64,000 nt of DNA from Lactifluus volemus (lineage: Eukaryota; Basidiomycota; Agaricomycetes; Russulales; Russulaceae): the NCBI GenBank assembly GCA_022376515.1, contig WTXI01000003.1:992001-1056000 (forward strand). Reading direction: 5' to 3'. How positions within the stretch are numbered: the first letter of the stretch is position 1; each line of letters opens with the position of its first letter. A program made the translations under genes and the position numbers. Positions 35,546 to 47,400 of the stretch are shown here, in pieces. A model generated the notes under the pieces. That model was given only the letters and a program-made list of their open reading frames with translations. It had not been told where the DNA came from and searched no databases.

Positions 35546-37345
35546 CTATCTCCGATGCAGGGTTGCTGTAGCAAAGAGTGTTCCCGCTGATGCAGTGATC
35601 TCTGAGTCTGACTGTATTGTTCAAAAGATTAAAAGGGTGATTCAATCTGCAATCAATGTCATTCCAACTGAAAGTAAAATACTACTACCAGTACATGACA
35701 GTGGCTGGCACCGCCACTGGTGGCTCTTGCTAATTTGTGTTAAATATTTTCCTACCTACCGTTGCATTTTTGGTCGTTAGCATCAAACCCTGAACCTGCA
35801 TTCTTTACAAGAATGGCACTGTTCCAAGTTGTGACCCTCGATAGTGTTGGCGTCTATCCCCGCTGAGATCATATTCTTCCGACAAGCAAGGCATAAAAGA
35901 ACCACTTCTTACTGTGCTCCGGCATCTGACTCCGAGTGTGTGACTCAGGTTTCTGATGTCATGAGGCGCAGACCAAAAGAACGAAGACTCGCTTAGTTAC
36001 CAAATTCGGCCTTACGGTATAGCCCCATGCTTACATGATAGCGCAAGTAGAACAAAGGCACAAAACTCAGAAGCGGAGTTCTTGTTATTCAGCACTACGC
36101 GGCCGCGGTTATGTTTCAGCACCAGCTCTCAGCGGATCTTCTAGAAATTTACAAACGTTTCTTGTGTTCGTAGTCGCACTGCATGAACCACGAAGCTTGT
36201 TTATATGTTAACTATTAAATAACATGGAGGATACTTGGGGTCATACTTTCAGAGTCCGGCTCGTGCTCAGTGGGTAATAAGACTACACTTTGTGGAGTCA
36301 ACAGTAAAAAGCATGCAAAATCCTCCATTGAACAAACATGAGTTAATTTGCAGCCCTCGTATCACGTCCACACTGTATTGGGAAGAAATACAACGTGAGT
36401 GGCAACTTGGCCTATAATTGTTCATGTTCAGCTAAAAGGAGCATGGATGAAAGATTTCCCGATAAATCGATATTCTAAGATGAAGCTATGCAGCCGATTA
36501 CAGTATTCAGAAAACGAGGGTGTACACGAGAGGCGCGCCACAGCAGAGGGAGGCACACCGCGGGTGGGCACAAGCATTCCCCGTGGTGGAACGTGTGTCG
36601 GGTTTGGTGCGTTTACGGGCCACCCTGACTGTTGAAGGGGAGGTGCCTGCCCTCAGCGATGCTGGCGCTCCGCTCAGCCACAGTCGAGCTCCTCGGAGAG
36701 CCAGAGAGCCCCTTCAATGCCTATGCGATCTCACCGTAAAGCTGTATTTAGCCGAAGAGATTGATCGATCCTTGAACTTGTATGTCGGCACAAGACTCAG
36801 CCTTCAAGTTGTGTTGCCGCAAGGAATATTTTTCTTCAAGCTGCTACCTGGACCGTGACCAGACAGGTAATGCCTCTGTTTCCATGGAGTTTTCCAGGCT
36901 CAAACGGATGGATCACTGCCAGTGGCAACGTGATGAGCCCGATATAAGGACACGGAGTCCTCATCACCTCCCAGGGTCACATATCACGGAATTATCTCAT
37001 GTGGGTATCTCCCCATCACTCGGAGGCGGTTGTTCCATTATCTGTCGAAGTCACTTGTTTTTTAACTGCTCCCTCGATCAATGTCCGAGTCGTGGCTAGG
37101 GGTGCCCAATTGAAGGGAAAGGTGGGAACCAGAAACCTAGTAGTACCCCAGGAATGAATGGAGAAGTTGTGTGATACCGCCTGCTACGCGATCTCTCCGC
37201 TCAGCCTAAGTTAGATCAAGGACGAAATACATACGGAACTTCTGGTCACGGTACCCGCGACGCGATTGACAGTGTGGGGAAGGTAAATTAATAAAAACTT
37301 ATTATTTGCTCATAACGGGTATTTTTTTTTCACATTTCCCCATTA

Positions 37346-37840
37346 GCCACGCCAACTCGCGTCGTTGTCCAAGTCGTCAAACCCGACGAAATCTTGACGT
37401 TCATTCTCGAGCTTGCAACTCGGAAACGTGCAAAGCTCATCATCATGAACAGCTCGCCAAAGTCCATGACAAAATTGCTAAATTTTTCCCTTAATGATGC
37501 GACCCCATCTAACGCCGAACTCGCCATGGCGATCCCACCTGGGAGTGTCTCTCAAGTCTTTACCAGCCTTCCACGGATACCCCAACGCGTGAGATTGCCG
37601 CACATGATGCCGCAGAGCCTGTGCTTGCGCGACTAGTTCGACTCATTTCGGCCGCGTCAGCACCTCTCGTTGCCTTTCTCATCAAGCTGTCCTGCTACAA
37701 CTGCACCCGAATCTTCCTCCTCAAATTCGAATAGAATGATCAAGTTATCGTCCATGGGAATTCAGGAAAGGGGCGCTTCCACGTCCGATGTTGCGAGTAG
37801 GGCCAAGGCCCAGGAGAAGCAGGGGAACGCAGAATGGCAA
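37346..37840 (+). pseudogene. Unidentified coding-like fragment
   Basis: After a pyrimidine-rich acceptor (CCCCATTAG, 37337-37345) a frame reads TRVVVQVVKPDEILTFILEL, ATRKRAKLIIMNSSPKSMTK and NAELAMAIPPGS. A one-base shift near 37568 then gives DTPTREIAAHDAAEPVLARL and RLISAASAPLVAFL, and later frames give a Ser-rich stretch and RAKAQEKQGNAEWQ. The amphipathic, Ala-rich composition looks protein-coding and unlike the surroundings, but I recognise no family. Probably part of a decayed or error-broken gene; its 5' exon was not found. Confidence 0.3.
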
Positions 37841-38604
37841 GGATAATGGCGATCGGTAAGCTGTCCCGGACTGATGAAGAAGCATCCTGTTTTGTTGGTT
37901 CCGTTTTGTGAATACCACGTTCGTCTGATTGTATATGTTGTATGCACCGCTGGTCTAACTGTCTCACAGTTCAAAGTGGTAGTGGGACTTATGGTGAACG
38001 GTGAACGACGATCAATGATGGACCTACGGGTAATCTCACTTCGTGAAAAAAAAAATCGTAAAAAATGTATTTTACACGTATATAAAAAAAAAACAAATAT
38101 ATTATGATTTACGGTACAGCGACCGTTGTCCACATGCTTGCAATTGGTCGTAGCCCTGGACCGCGCCTCTCCATGCTCTGGGAAAGGCGAATCACGATCT
38201 CCCATAGCTTATCCAGCACTTTGTCTATAGGCTTTTTTTAAAAAACTTGCGTTCGTGGGTGCGGGCGCTGCAGGGGTGCCATTGGATCACGGAGCGAAGA
38301 CGCCATGCTAGTATGGAAAAGTGCGACTTCTTGGCAAGAGGTCGCATTGTTTTCATACTAGTAGTGTAGTCAAATCCTGGGAAATTGCGTGGCGCTTTGT
38401 GCGGTATGTGTTCGTGACGTCGCGTTGGTGGATAGCACTTGAACTGTTTGCAGGTAGTGAGATTGACCTTTCTGCGCTCTATCCGCGGGCAAACTGTATA
38501 ACCGTAGGTGAGTGTGTGAAAGTGAGGAAAAGGAGGTGTGGCTCATCATGAGGTGACGACAACGATGAAGGTGGGCGCCAGCGTGCAATAGATCAGCGCC
38601 CACC

Positions 38605-40269
38605 TTGGCCAAGGACAACGCCACCGCCATGGGAATGGGGCATCCGTTGTCCAAGAGACCTACACATTTCTGTACGCTCTTCAATTGCACCCAGTCATTA
38701 CTCACCTCCCTGAAAATGCCTGGTTGCCAGTCTACTATAATTTGTCCTCCCCTCCTTAGAAGGCTCGGCCGACGTAAGCAGTTCCACATCATGACCCTTG
38801 TGTCCCTTATCTGTTCACAAACTTGCTATTTGATAGAGCTCAACAGCAATAGACGACCCTCACCTATCCATATCCTCAATGACGACGTGCTTCTCAGGAT
38901 ATTTCATCTCTATCGGCTGGCCGGTCCAGACGAATATGAAGATGGACACGGGGTGACCATTGCTTGGTCCCACCAACGTTGGTGGTACAAACTGGCACAC
39001 GTTTGTCGACTATGGCGAAATACTATTTTTGAATCACCATCACGGCTCGACCTTCATCTCTACTGCACCAAAGGCGTGCCTGTAGAAGAAATGCTCGCAC
39101 ATTCACCACCTCTACCACTCACCATCGATTATCACACTATGGGTCCCCGCGAGATGACAGCAGAAGATGAATCGGGTATATTTCTCGCACTGTCATACCG
39201 TGATCGCGTGCGTCACATCGATTTTTGGATGCTCCCAACTGTGGGCAAGTTCATCACGGTTATGGATGATCCATTCCCAATTCTGGAACGCATGCATATC
39301 TATTCTCGGACCGAAGTGGTCCTTCCTGTAACGTTTCAAGCTCCCAATCTACGCCATCTCAGACTGTGGAGGGCTTCCCTTCCAATTGAATCACCCTTAC
39401 TGACAACTACTGCCACGGGACTCGTCACTCTCTCGCTTCTCAATATCCCAGCATCTGCCTATCTCCCTCCGAGTTATATACTTACCCGGCTTTCGCTTAT
39501 GGCTCAGCTGGAGAGGTTGTTCATTGGATTCAAATCCCCTATCCCCAGCCGTGATGTTGAAAGGCAGTCGCGCCAGACTCTGGACACGATCACACTTCCT
39601 AACCTACGCTGGTTTGTGTTCCATGGCGTGAGCGCCTATTTAGAAATCCTTGTCGCTCGGATCAGCGTCCCTTCGCTTAACACCCTTCATGTCTATCTTT
39701 GTAATCAACTCTCTTTTCCTGTTCCACGCCTCTTGCAGTTCATGCAAACATCCCAGAATCTCACATTTAGCGCTGTCCAGGTAGCTTTCGGCGAGCGTGC
39801 CGTTTCCTTACATGCGATCCCTTGGAAGGACCCTCCCTTGTTGTTGCGGATCAGGTGCAGACATCTCGACTGGCAAGTTGCATCTGCGGCGCAATTCTTT
39901 GATACGCTTTCGCCCGCACTTTCTGTTGTCGAGCAAGTCGCATTCAGCTACCAAGAGCACAAACAATCATCAGAATGGCACAACAATGTCGACCGAAGAC
40001 AGTGGCGCGAACTCCTTAGGCCTTTCACCAATGCAAAGACCATTCGTGTACAAGATGATCTTGTCAGCAAAATTTTCCGTTCCTTACCATCTGTCGATGG
40101 AGAGCCACCGCTGGAGCTCCTTCCGAACCTTGAGGAGGTTGGTTATTCGGGAGAAAGCGATGCTCGGGACGCAATTACCACATTTCTAAATGAACGACAA
40201 GTAGCGGGCCATCCCGTCAGCCTGCGCTTGGTGGATCGTTCGATGTTCAATAAGCATCGGGTTCTGTAG
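38605..40269 (+). CDS. F-box protein with LRR-like C-terminal region
   Basis: Typical agaricomycete F-box protein, expected to recruit substrates to an SCF ubiquitin ligase through Skp1. The F-box is at about residues 86-135: PIHILNDDVLLRIFHLYRL then WWYKLAHVCRLWRNTIFESP. The rest (about 400 residues) has irregular leucine-rich strands such as APNLRHLRLWRASL, LVTLSLLNIPASAYLPPS, VPSLNTLHVYL and LLPNLEEVGYSG, ending FNKHRVL. It is a single uninterrupted frame of 554 codons. The first 85 residues are atypical, and an internal ATG at 38791 (MTLVSLICSQTC...) would bring the F-box close to the N-terminus, which is usual for this group. Such genes form a large, fast-evolving family in mushrooms; the substrate is unknown. 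Confidence 0.83.
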   Translation: MAKDNATAMGMGHPLSKRPTHFCTLFNCTQSLLTSLKMPGCQSTIICPPLLRRLGRRKQFHIMTLVSLICSQTCYLIELNSNRRPSPIHILNDDVLLRIFHLYRLAGPDEYEDGHGVTIAWSHQRWWYKLAHVCRLWRNTIFESPSRLDLHLYCTKGVPVEEMLAHSPPLPLTIDYHTMGPREMTAEDESGIFLALSYRDRVRHIDFWMLPTVGKFITVMDDPFPILERMHIYSRTEVVLPVTFQAPNLRHLRLWRASLPIESPLLTTTATGLVTLSLLNIPASAYLPPSYILTRLSLMAQLERLFIGFKSPIPSRDVERQSRQTLDTITLPNLRWFVFHGVSAYLEILVARISVPSLNTLHVYLCNQLSFPVPRLLQFMQTSQNLTFSAVQVAFGERAVSLHAIPWKDPPLLLRIRCRHLDWQVASAAQFFDTLSPALSVVEQVAFSYQEHKQSSEWHNNVDRRQWRELLRPFTNAKTIRVQDDLVSKIFRSLPSVDGEPPLELLPNLEEVGYSGESDARDAITTFLNERQVAGHPVSLRLVDRSMFNKHRVL

Positions 40270-41460
40270 CGTGTGGACGCTCAGGCTGCAGCAATGGAGC
40301 CAATTGGTGGATCGAGGTACGTCTCGATACAACTACGCATATATTAATCGCACTCACACCGTGACACCCGCATAAGATTCTCTAAGTATAATTTTCTCTC
40401 CATACATGTCGGCCATCGTTATTCACGTTCCGAGCACGGTGAATGCGATGTATTTGCGTACACTGAGAGTCCCACAACAAGCGGATTGTGGAGCATCCTC
40501 AGGCTGTTGATTGGGATAACATGATGTAGGTACGGAACAAAGATAATGCTCCTGAGGGCGGCGAGGCAAAATCGACATTGTTTGTCCTTACGATCGGTAA
40601 TCCGTAAACGCTTACGCTGGGTTTATCGACGCTTTATTGTCCGGCAGCTATTTGATATTGGTACTTCCATGCTGCGAGTTTCGGGCGCGAACGGTGGCGT
40701 GTAAGCGTGGGTGTTGTAGGCTGCATTATTGGCGTCGACTACCAGTGCCGGTGTTGCAGGCCATGTGTCGTCACTGTCATTGTCGGAGCCAGCCATAGAG
40801 TGGCCATCGGTGTTGACGTTGAGTCTGAGTGCGATCGTGTCCCAAGCTGCGTCGTTTTGGCATGACTATTCCCCTGCACCAACAGGATGCTAGACGAACA
40901 AGCGGAAATCAAATGGACACATACACGGATGGTCATGTCACTGATGTCAGTGACTGACGGAACATCGCCGTCCTCCTGAAAACCGCCTAGTTGCAATGGA
41001 TTGAGAGAATGGCCAAAGGGAGATCAGTGTGTGGGTGAATGTGCTCATAGTCAGGATAAGTACACGAGAATTGCGGCGAGGGCAAAGATGGGGAGCATCG
41101 GAGTAGGTGAGTTGGTGGGAAAGTAGGCAAGGAATGGGCTTGGGAAGCCTGAGCGCAAGATGAAGATATGAGTCTTCGAAAGATTCAGAGTGATTTAGAA
41201 GCCCACCTGTCACCCTACTTGCCAGTGGATTCTTGAAGTTATGGCAAACGACGCGCCTTCAGCACGTCAACAGTGGTGTCGGAATCTGCCGAGATAGGTT
41301 TTCCCACGACTCTCATTTTCTAATTTCTACTAAACCGAAGCGCGTTCTCTCCTTGAACACTCCATCGGTACGGTCACGGTACGCTCTGGTCAGTAGTTGA
41401 GTTAGGGTTCACAGATATAGTGGGTTTTCTTACTTCTCATCGCAGGCCAATCATATTTCG
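40270..41460. other. Intergenic region with a doubtful minus-strand exon
   Basis: Between the F-box gene and midasin. On the minus strand about 40860-40623 there is a hydrophilic frame (NVNTDGHSMAGSDNDSDDTW ... SCRTIKRR, stop at 40623) that could be a terminal exon of a small gene starting near 41213. No domain, no convincing splice chain. The midasin promoter must lie at its right end. Confidence 0.35.
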
Positions 41461-44400
41461 ATGGTGTCCCTAGCCAGTCATCTTCGGGACCCGCTTTCAC
41501 TCGACCTAAAGTCACAATGGCTTGCTTTCACATCGAGGTTTCCAGGATGGTCCGCTTACTCTCAGATCAATCTCGACAACGCATCTTCAAAAGACATATT
41601 GTCACTGGCGTCAAAATTCCTTCTCCTTCCCTCCTGCATGACGATCGTCGCAGATACTTTTCGTCCCATCCTGCTTGATCTATGCGCGCGTTGGCTGGAA
41701 AGTTCAGATGAAGTAGAGGATAAGCTATCTGCTTTGTGTTGCTTGCTGCAGCCTCATACGGAGATCTTCCCGTGCGTGTCCCACTATTGACACCCCCCTT
41801 CATGACTCACACTGCTCATAGCATTCTTTCGGCCTTTCTACAAGAGCGTTTCCCTAATTCTGGCCCACTGTCTGCAATGTTTGACTCTGTTCCACCTGAA
41901 ATGGTCTCCTCTACCCGTCTCCATCGTCTACTCCTTGCATATTATCGTATTTTAATGGCTAATCCTAATCTCCCAACCTTGCTTGACTGGCCACTAGAGC
42001 CCCTCTCTAAACTATTTTGGGAGCCACATCCTGACCCAGGAGTTCGCTACTTGGCCATACGATGTTACGCGTTGCAGAGCAGGATGAGCGAAGTGGAGAG
42101 GGAGAAGTTGGAGAAGTCCCTTATAGGATCTATGGACCATGCAGAATGCCCTTTGGAATTCGGCATAAACGTTCATGGACGTGTCAATATCATCGATGGT
42201 TGGCTCCTTCCTGTTGTCGAAACACAGCGAATTCACGATGCACGAAACGCCATCGCGGCTGACACATCGGACTTCTCTATGGGGGAGGGAGGTAACTCCA
42301 TACAGCTTTCAGACTTGAGGTGCGTTTCTTCCGCCAATTCTGATATGATCTAACGCCTCTATAGCTCCCTGGTGACCAATATCCACGGGGTTTTGATGTT
42401 TCGCCACCGCACGACTGTTGCGACCCCAACAACTCCCTTAGTACCCACTGATTCTGTGGTCAAAGCGTTACGCACCTTGGCGTTGTGTGTATCCCTCTGT
42501 CTTCCCGTTCTTTTGACCTCCCCGCCATCCTCGGGCAAGACACTTTTGTTATCTCACCTAGCGTCAACAGTATACCCGGGTGTTAAGAATCAACTTGTCA
42601 CAATCAACCTTGCGGACACATCTATCGACGCGAGGTCTCTCCTTGGTTCATACGTACAATCCACGAGATTTCCAGGCACTTTTGAATGGAGAGAAGGCAT
42701 TCTCGTGCAAGCGATGAGAACGGGGAGATGGGTCATTTTTCAAGGTATTGACAAAGGGAGCAACGAGGTGCTAGGGATTATAAAGCCAATTGTTGAGTCC
42801 CTGTGCCTGGGAAAGTGGATTGGCGGACGAGCGAAGCTTGCCATCCCAAATCGAGGAGAAGTGGTGGCGGCAGAGAGCTTTGCGATTTTTGCCACACGCT
42901 CACTTTCCGTTGCTTGCGATAGACACATCCCCACTCCCACGTTCTTTGGAGCGCACAAATTTCACGAGATCGTTGTTCCCGCCCCTAGTCACGAGGAGCT
43001 CCGCACTATCATCACGGCTTCGTTCCCAAAACTTTCTGGCCCTGCTGCGTATGGTATCACGACTCTGTGGAATGCCATCAAAGCAGTGGGGTTCACCGCT
43101 ACCGACCGGGAGATAAGCTTGCGCGATCTGCGGAGATACTGCTCGCGCTTGGACACCCTCATCCCAGCTTCATATCACTCATCGGATACCGATACTACGC
43201 ATGATCAACTGGATCATGTTGGCGTACTTGTTTCTGTGTTTCCACATCCAGCCTTGCGCGAGGAGATGTTCCTGGAAGCCCGAGATGTTTTCTTTGGCGC
43301 CGGATCCTTGACTACCGCTTCTCGCACACGCGCAACAGTTCTTGTCGCTATTATAGCTGAACATCTTGGTCTCACCCAAGAAAAGTGTGGTTGGCTCATT
43401 AGTCAACACGCCCCTGAGGTTGTCAACGAAGTAGACCCCAATGGCCGCATCACTGCTCTGCGTCTGGGCCGTATCAAGTTGTCGGCGTGGGAAGACAAGT
43501 CGAATATCATTCCTCTCCCGACGCGTCCATTCGCCATGCATCGTTTTGCAACCGTTCTTATGTCGCGAATAGCGACCAGCATTTCTCTGGGCGAACCGGT
43601 ACTTCTTACTGGCGAGACAGGCACGGGGAAGACTAGCGTCATCACTCAGCTAGCCTCCCTTCTCCATCGGCCACTCATATCTGTCAATCTCTCGCAACAG
43701 ACGGAATCTTCCGATCTACTTGGTTCCTTCAAGCCAATCGACGCACGCGTCCCCGGCTCGGAGCTACAGCTGCAGTTCCTGGACTTGTTTCGGAACACGT
43801 TCAGTCAGAAGAAGAATGCGAAATTTGAAGAAGCTACATGGAAGGCCGTCAAGCAGGGGAATTGGAGACGAGCTGTTGGATTGTGGAAGGAAAGTTTGAG
43901 ATCAGCAAAGGATAGGATTCGTGACAAGCTGGGCGAGGCCACTGGGTACGTTCTTTGCTCCTTTGATCTGCAAAGACTCCTCATCTCCGGGGACAGCTCG
44001 GATATTATTGATTCGGAAACCCCCCGGAAGCGTAGGAGAACCGATCAAGTGCACTTCCAGGAGTCAGAGAGGAACTGGTTGACCTTCGAGCGCGACGTTC
44101 TACAATTCGAAGCTCAATACGTCACGAAACAGGGCAAGTTTGCATTTGGTTTCATAGAGGGCCCGCTTGTGAGGGCGCTAAGGTCTGGGGACTGGTATGT
44201 AGTCCACGTTCTCGCGAATGTAGAGAGGTTGACGCCACGTAGGATTTTACTGGATGAGGTCAATCTCGCGAGTCAAGAGACACTCGAAGCTGTCGCTGCA
44301 GTACTTCGTGACCCTTTGTCGTCCGTAACTTTGACCGAGAACGACTCTATGGAACCAGTCCCCAGACATCCTAACTTTCGAATCTTTGCATGCATGAACC

Positions 44401-47400
44401 CAGCGACCGATGCTGGCAAAAAGGAGATCCCACCCAATATTAGGTCTTACTTCACAGAAATAGAGGTTCCCCCTCCAGACACGGATCGGGATACGCTCTT
44501 AGCCATTATAAGCCAATATATCGGACCGTCAGCCGTTAGCGACAAGGCTGCCATCATGGATATTGCGGAGTTCTACACCGCCGTTAAGGCACTCTCCGCG
44601 GACAGACGTATAGCGGATGGATCTAACCGCCGGCCATACTTTAGCATGCGGACGTTGGCTAGGGCGTTGACCTTCGCGGCTGAAATTGCTAGCGCCTATA
44701 GTCTTCGAAGGGCATTGTGGGAAGGATGCTTGATGGCATTTACAATGACCCTGGACGTGCCAAGTGCGGAGCTTGTTACTTCTCTGGCCAAAAAATATAT
44801 ATTGAATGGCGTCCGTAACATTCATCTTTTCCTCACAAGGGAACCCGCCCCGCCTCAGTCACAAGAAGAGTTCATCAAATTTGGCCCTTTTTATCTCGAA
44901 AAAGGCGACATGGGTGAATTCCCAATCGATGACTATATCATAACACCATCTGTAGAACGAAAGCTGATCGATCTCGCGCGGATCATCTCCACCCGGATGT
45001 TCCCCGTCCTGATCGAAGGGCCAACATCCAGCGGGAAAACAAGCACAGTCGAATTCTTGGCAAAAAGGACAGGCCATCGTTTTGTCCGTATCAATAACCA
45101 CGAACACACAGACATCCAAGAATACTTGGGAACATACGTCTCCGATCCCATTTCTGGAAAGCTTGTTTTCAAAGATGGGCTTCTTGTCCAGGCACTACGC
45201 CAAGGAGATTGGATTGTCCTAGATGAATTGAATTTGGCACCAACAGACGTCCTCGAAGCTTTAAATCGCCTTTTGGACGACAACCGCGAGCTCTTCATCC
45301 CCGAGACACAAGAAGTGATCAAGCCACACCCGCATTTCATGTTATTCGCTACCCAGAATCCCCCTGGCCTGTACGCAGGCCGCAAGCTCTTATCACGTGC
45401 CTTTCGAGGTCGATTTTTGGAGGTCCACTTCGAAGATGTTCCCCAAGGGGAGCTCGAGACGATTCTGTGTCAACGCTGTCGCATCGCTCCATCTTATGCT
45501 CGATGTATCGTCGCCGTATTCCGCGAGTTGCAGAAGCGACGGCAAACTAACCGCGTTTTCGAGAGCAAGCAAGGCTTCGCGACCCTGCGCGATCTCTTCC
45601 GTTGGGCTGGTCGGGACGCAGTTGGATACCAGGAGTTAGCGGAGAACGGCTACATGCTTCTTGCAGAGCGGGCCCGACGGGAGGACGACAAGAGCGTAGT
45701 GAAGAGCGTCATCGAATCCATAATGAAAGTCCGCATTGATGAGGCTACGCTTTACAGCTTCGATCGTTTCCGGGACGATATGAGGGGCTTCCTGGGCTTC
45801 CATATTCCTTTGTCATCCAATATCTTCTGGACCAGGGCGATGCAAAGGCTCCTAGTACTCGTAGGCCGTGCCTTGCGCTCTAACGAGCCAATTTTGCTTG
45901 TTGGTGAAACTGGTTCTGGGAAGACCTCCGTGTGCCAAGTCTATGCCGGTGCGGTCAACAAGCGATTGCTTGCTCTTAACTGCCACCAGAATACAGAAGC
46001 AGCAGATCTTATTGGTGGTTTAAGACCTATCCGCAACAAAACTGCCCTTCAAGCTGAAGCTTTTGCCGAAGCGTCTTCATTGCTGCTGCAGTATGGAATC
46101 TCTGGAATTCCCTACGACACCACCTCTCTCCTCTCCGCCATTGACCAATTGGAGAAGTCCCAACTTGTTGACCGAAGCAAAGTCGAGGAGGTCAGACGGA
46201 AGCTCCAACGGACGAATGGGATATTTGAATGGCACGACGGCCCGCTTGTCGAGGCCATGAAAGGCGGTGACGTTTTCCTACTCGACGAGATTTCTCTGGC
46301 AGACGACTCCGTGCTGGAGAGGCTGAATAGCGTTCTGGAGCCGGCACGCACCATTGTACTTGCCGAAAAGGGAGGAGACAATGCCGAGGGTTCTCTCGTT
46401 CAGGCGAAATCGGGTTTTCAACTCATCGCCACTATGAACCCTGGGGGCGATTACGGCAAAAAGGAGCTGTCTCCGGCCTTACGCAACAGATTTACCGAGG
46501 TCTGGGTGCCTCCTGTCAACGAAAGAGTGGACCTAGTTCAAATCATTAACTGTTCGTGGCGACACGATAGCCTCCAACCATACACAGACCTCGTCCTCGA
46601 CTTTATTGAATGGTTGGGTAGCCGCGTATCCGAGCCCAGTCTGCTGGGTTTGCGCGATATCATTGTCAGTTTTCGCATGGACACACACCTCAAGTTTCTT
46701 CACTGACTCTGTTTTCCAGGCTTGGGTCAGCTTCTCGAACGCGATGCTGGATAATACTGCGATGAAGACGATGCCTCTCGATGAGATCTTTGTAAGCCAT
46801 TCGAGATACGACATGCCCGAAATTTTTTTTGATTATATTATTTTGGCTTACTCAGCATCATGCCGCTCATATGGTCTGCTTGGACAGCCTAGGTTCATTG
46901 CCAGCCCTTTCTGGCTACTCTCTGATATCCCTGCGCAAACTCAAAGACGAGGCCCTCTCAAAGCTTCAAGAACTGGCCCCTATTAGCCATACAGGGACCT
47001 CCCTTTATGATTCCAACCACGACAAAAGCCAGTTCGTTCAACTAGGCGCATTTGCCATCCCCCGCGGACCTCAGGAGCCAGCGCCCCATAATTATAACAT
47101 CCAGGCACCTACTACTCGAGATAATGCGATGCGCTTGGTTCGTGCCTCCCAACTTTCAAAACCCATTCTTCTCGAAGGGAGCCCTGGCGTGGGGAAAACC
47201 AGCCTCATCACTACCCTTGCTAATATATGCGGGTACCATCTGTGTCGCATTAATCTCTCAGATCAGACAGACCTTGCAGACCTTTTTGGTGCGGACCTCC
47301 CCGTCGATGGAGGACGTCCGGGTGAATTTGCGTGGAAAGAGGCCGATTTTCTCAGAGCCATGCAAGAAGGGCATTGGGTTCTCCTTGATGAAATGAATCT

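Larger units (their letters stand above)
32710..38604. other. Gene-poor 5.9-kb segment
   Basis: No confident gene. It contains a decanucleotide repeat (33541-33570), a possible two-exon Pro/Tyr-rich mini-gene (33617-33888), a 144-codon minus-strand frame at 35114-35545 without any known motif, and a coding-like plus-strand fragment near 37346-37840. A+T-rich runs occur at 33248-33270 and 38046-38098. No terminal repeats, transposase or reverse transcriptase motifs were seen, so a mobile element cannot be claimed. Confidence 0.5.

Noticed and set aside
35490..36860. Several 60-110-codon frames as possible transposon remnants
   Set aside because: No reverse transcriptase, integrase, transposase or terminal repeat pattern could be found, so a mobile element is not claimed.
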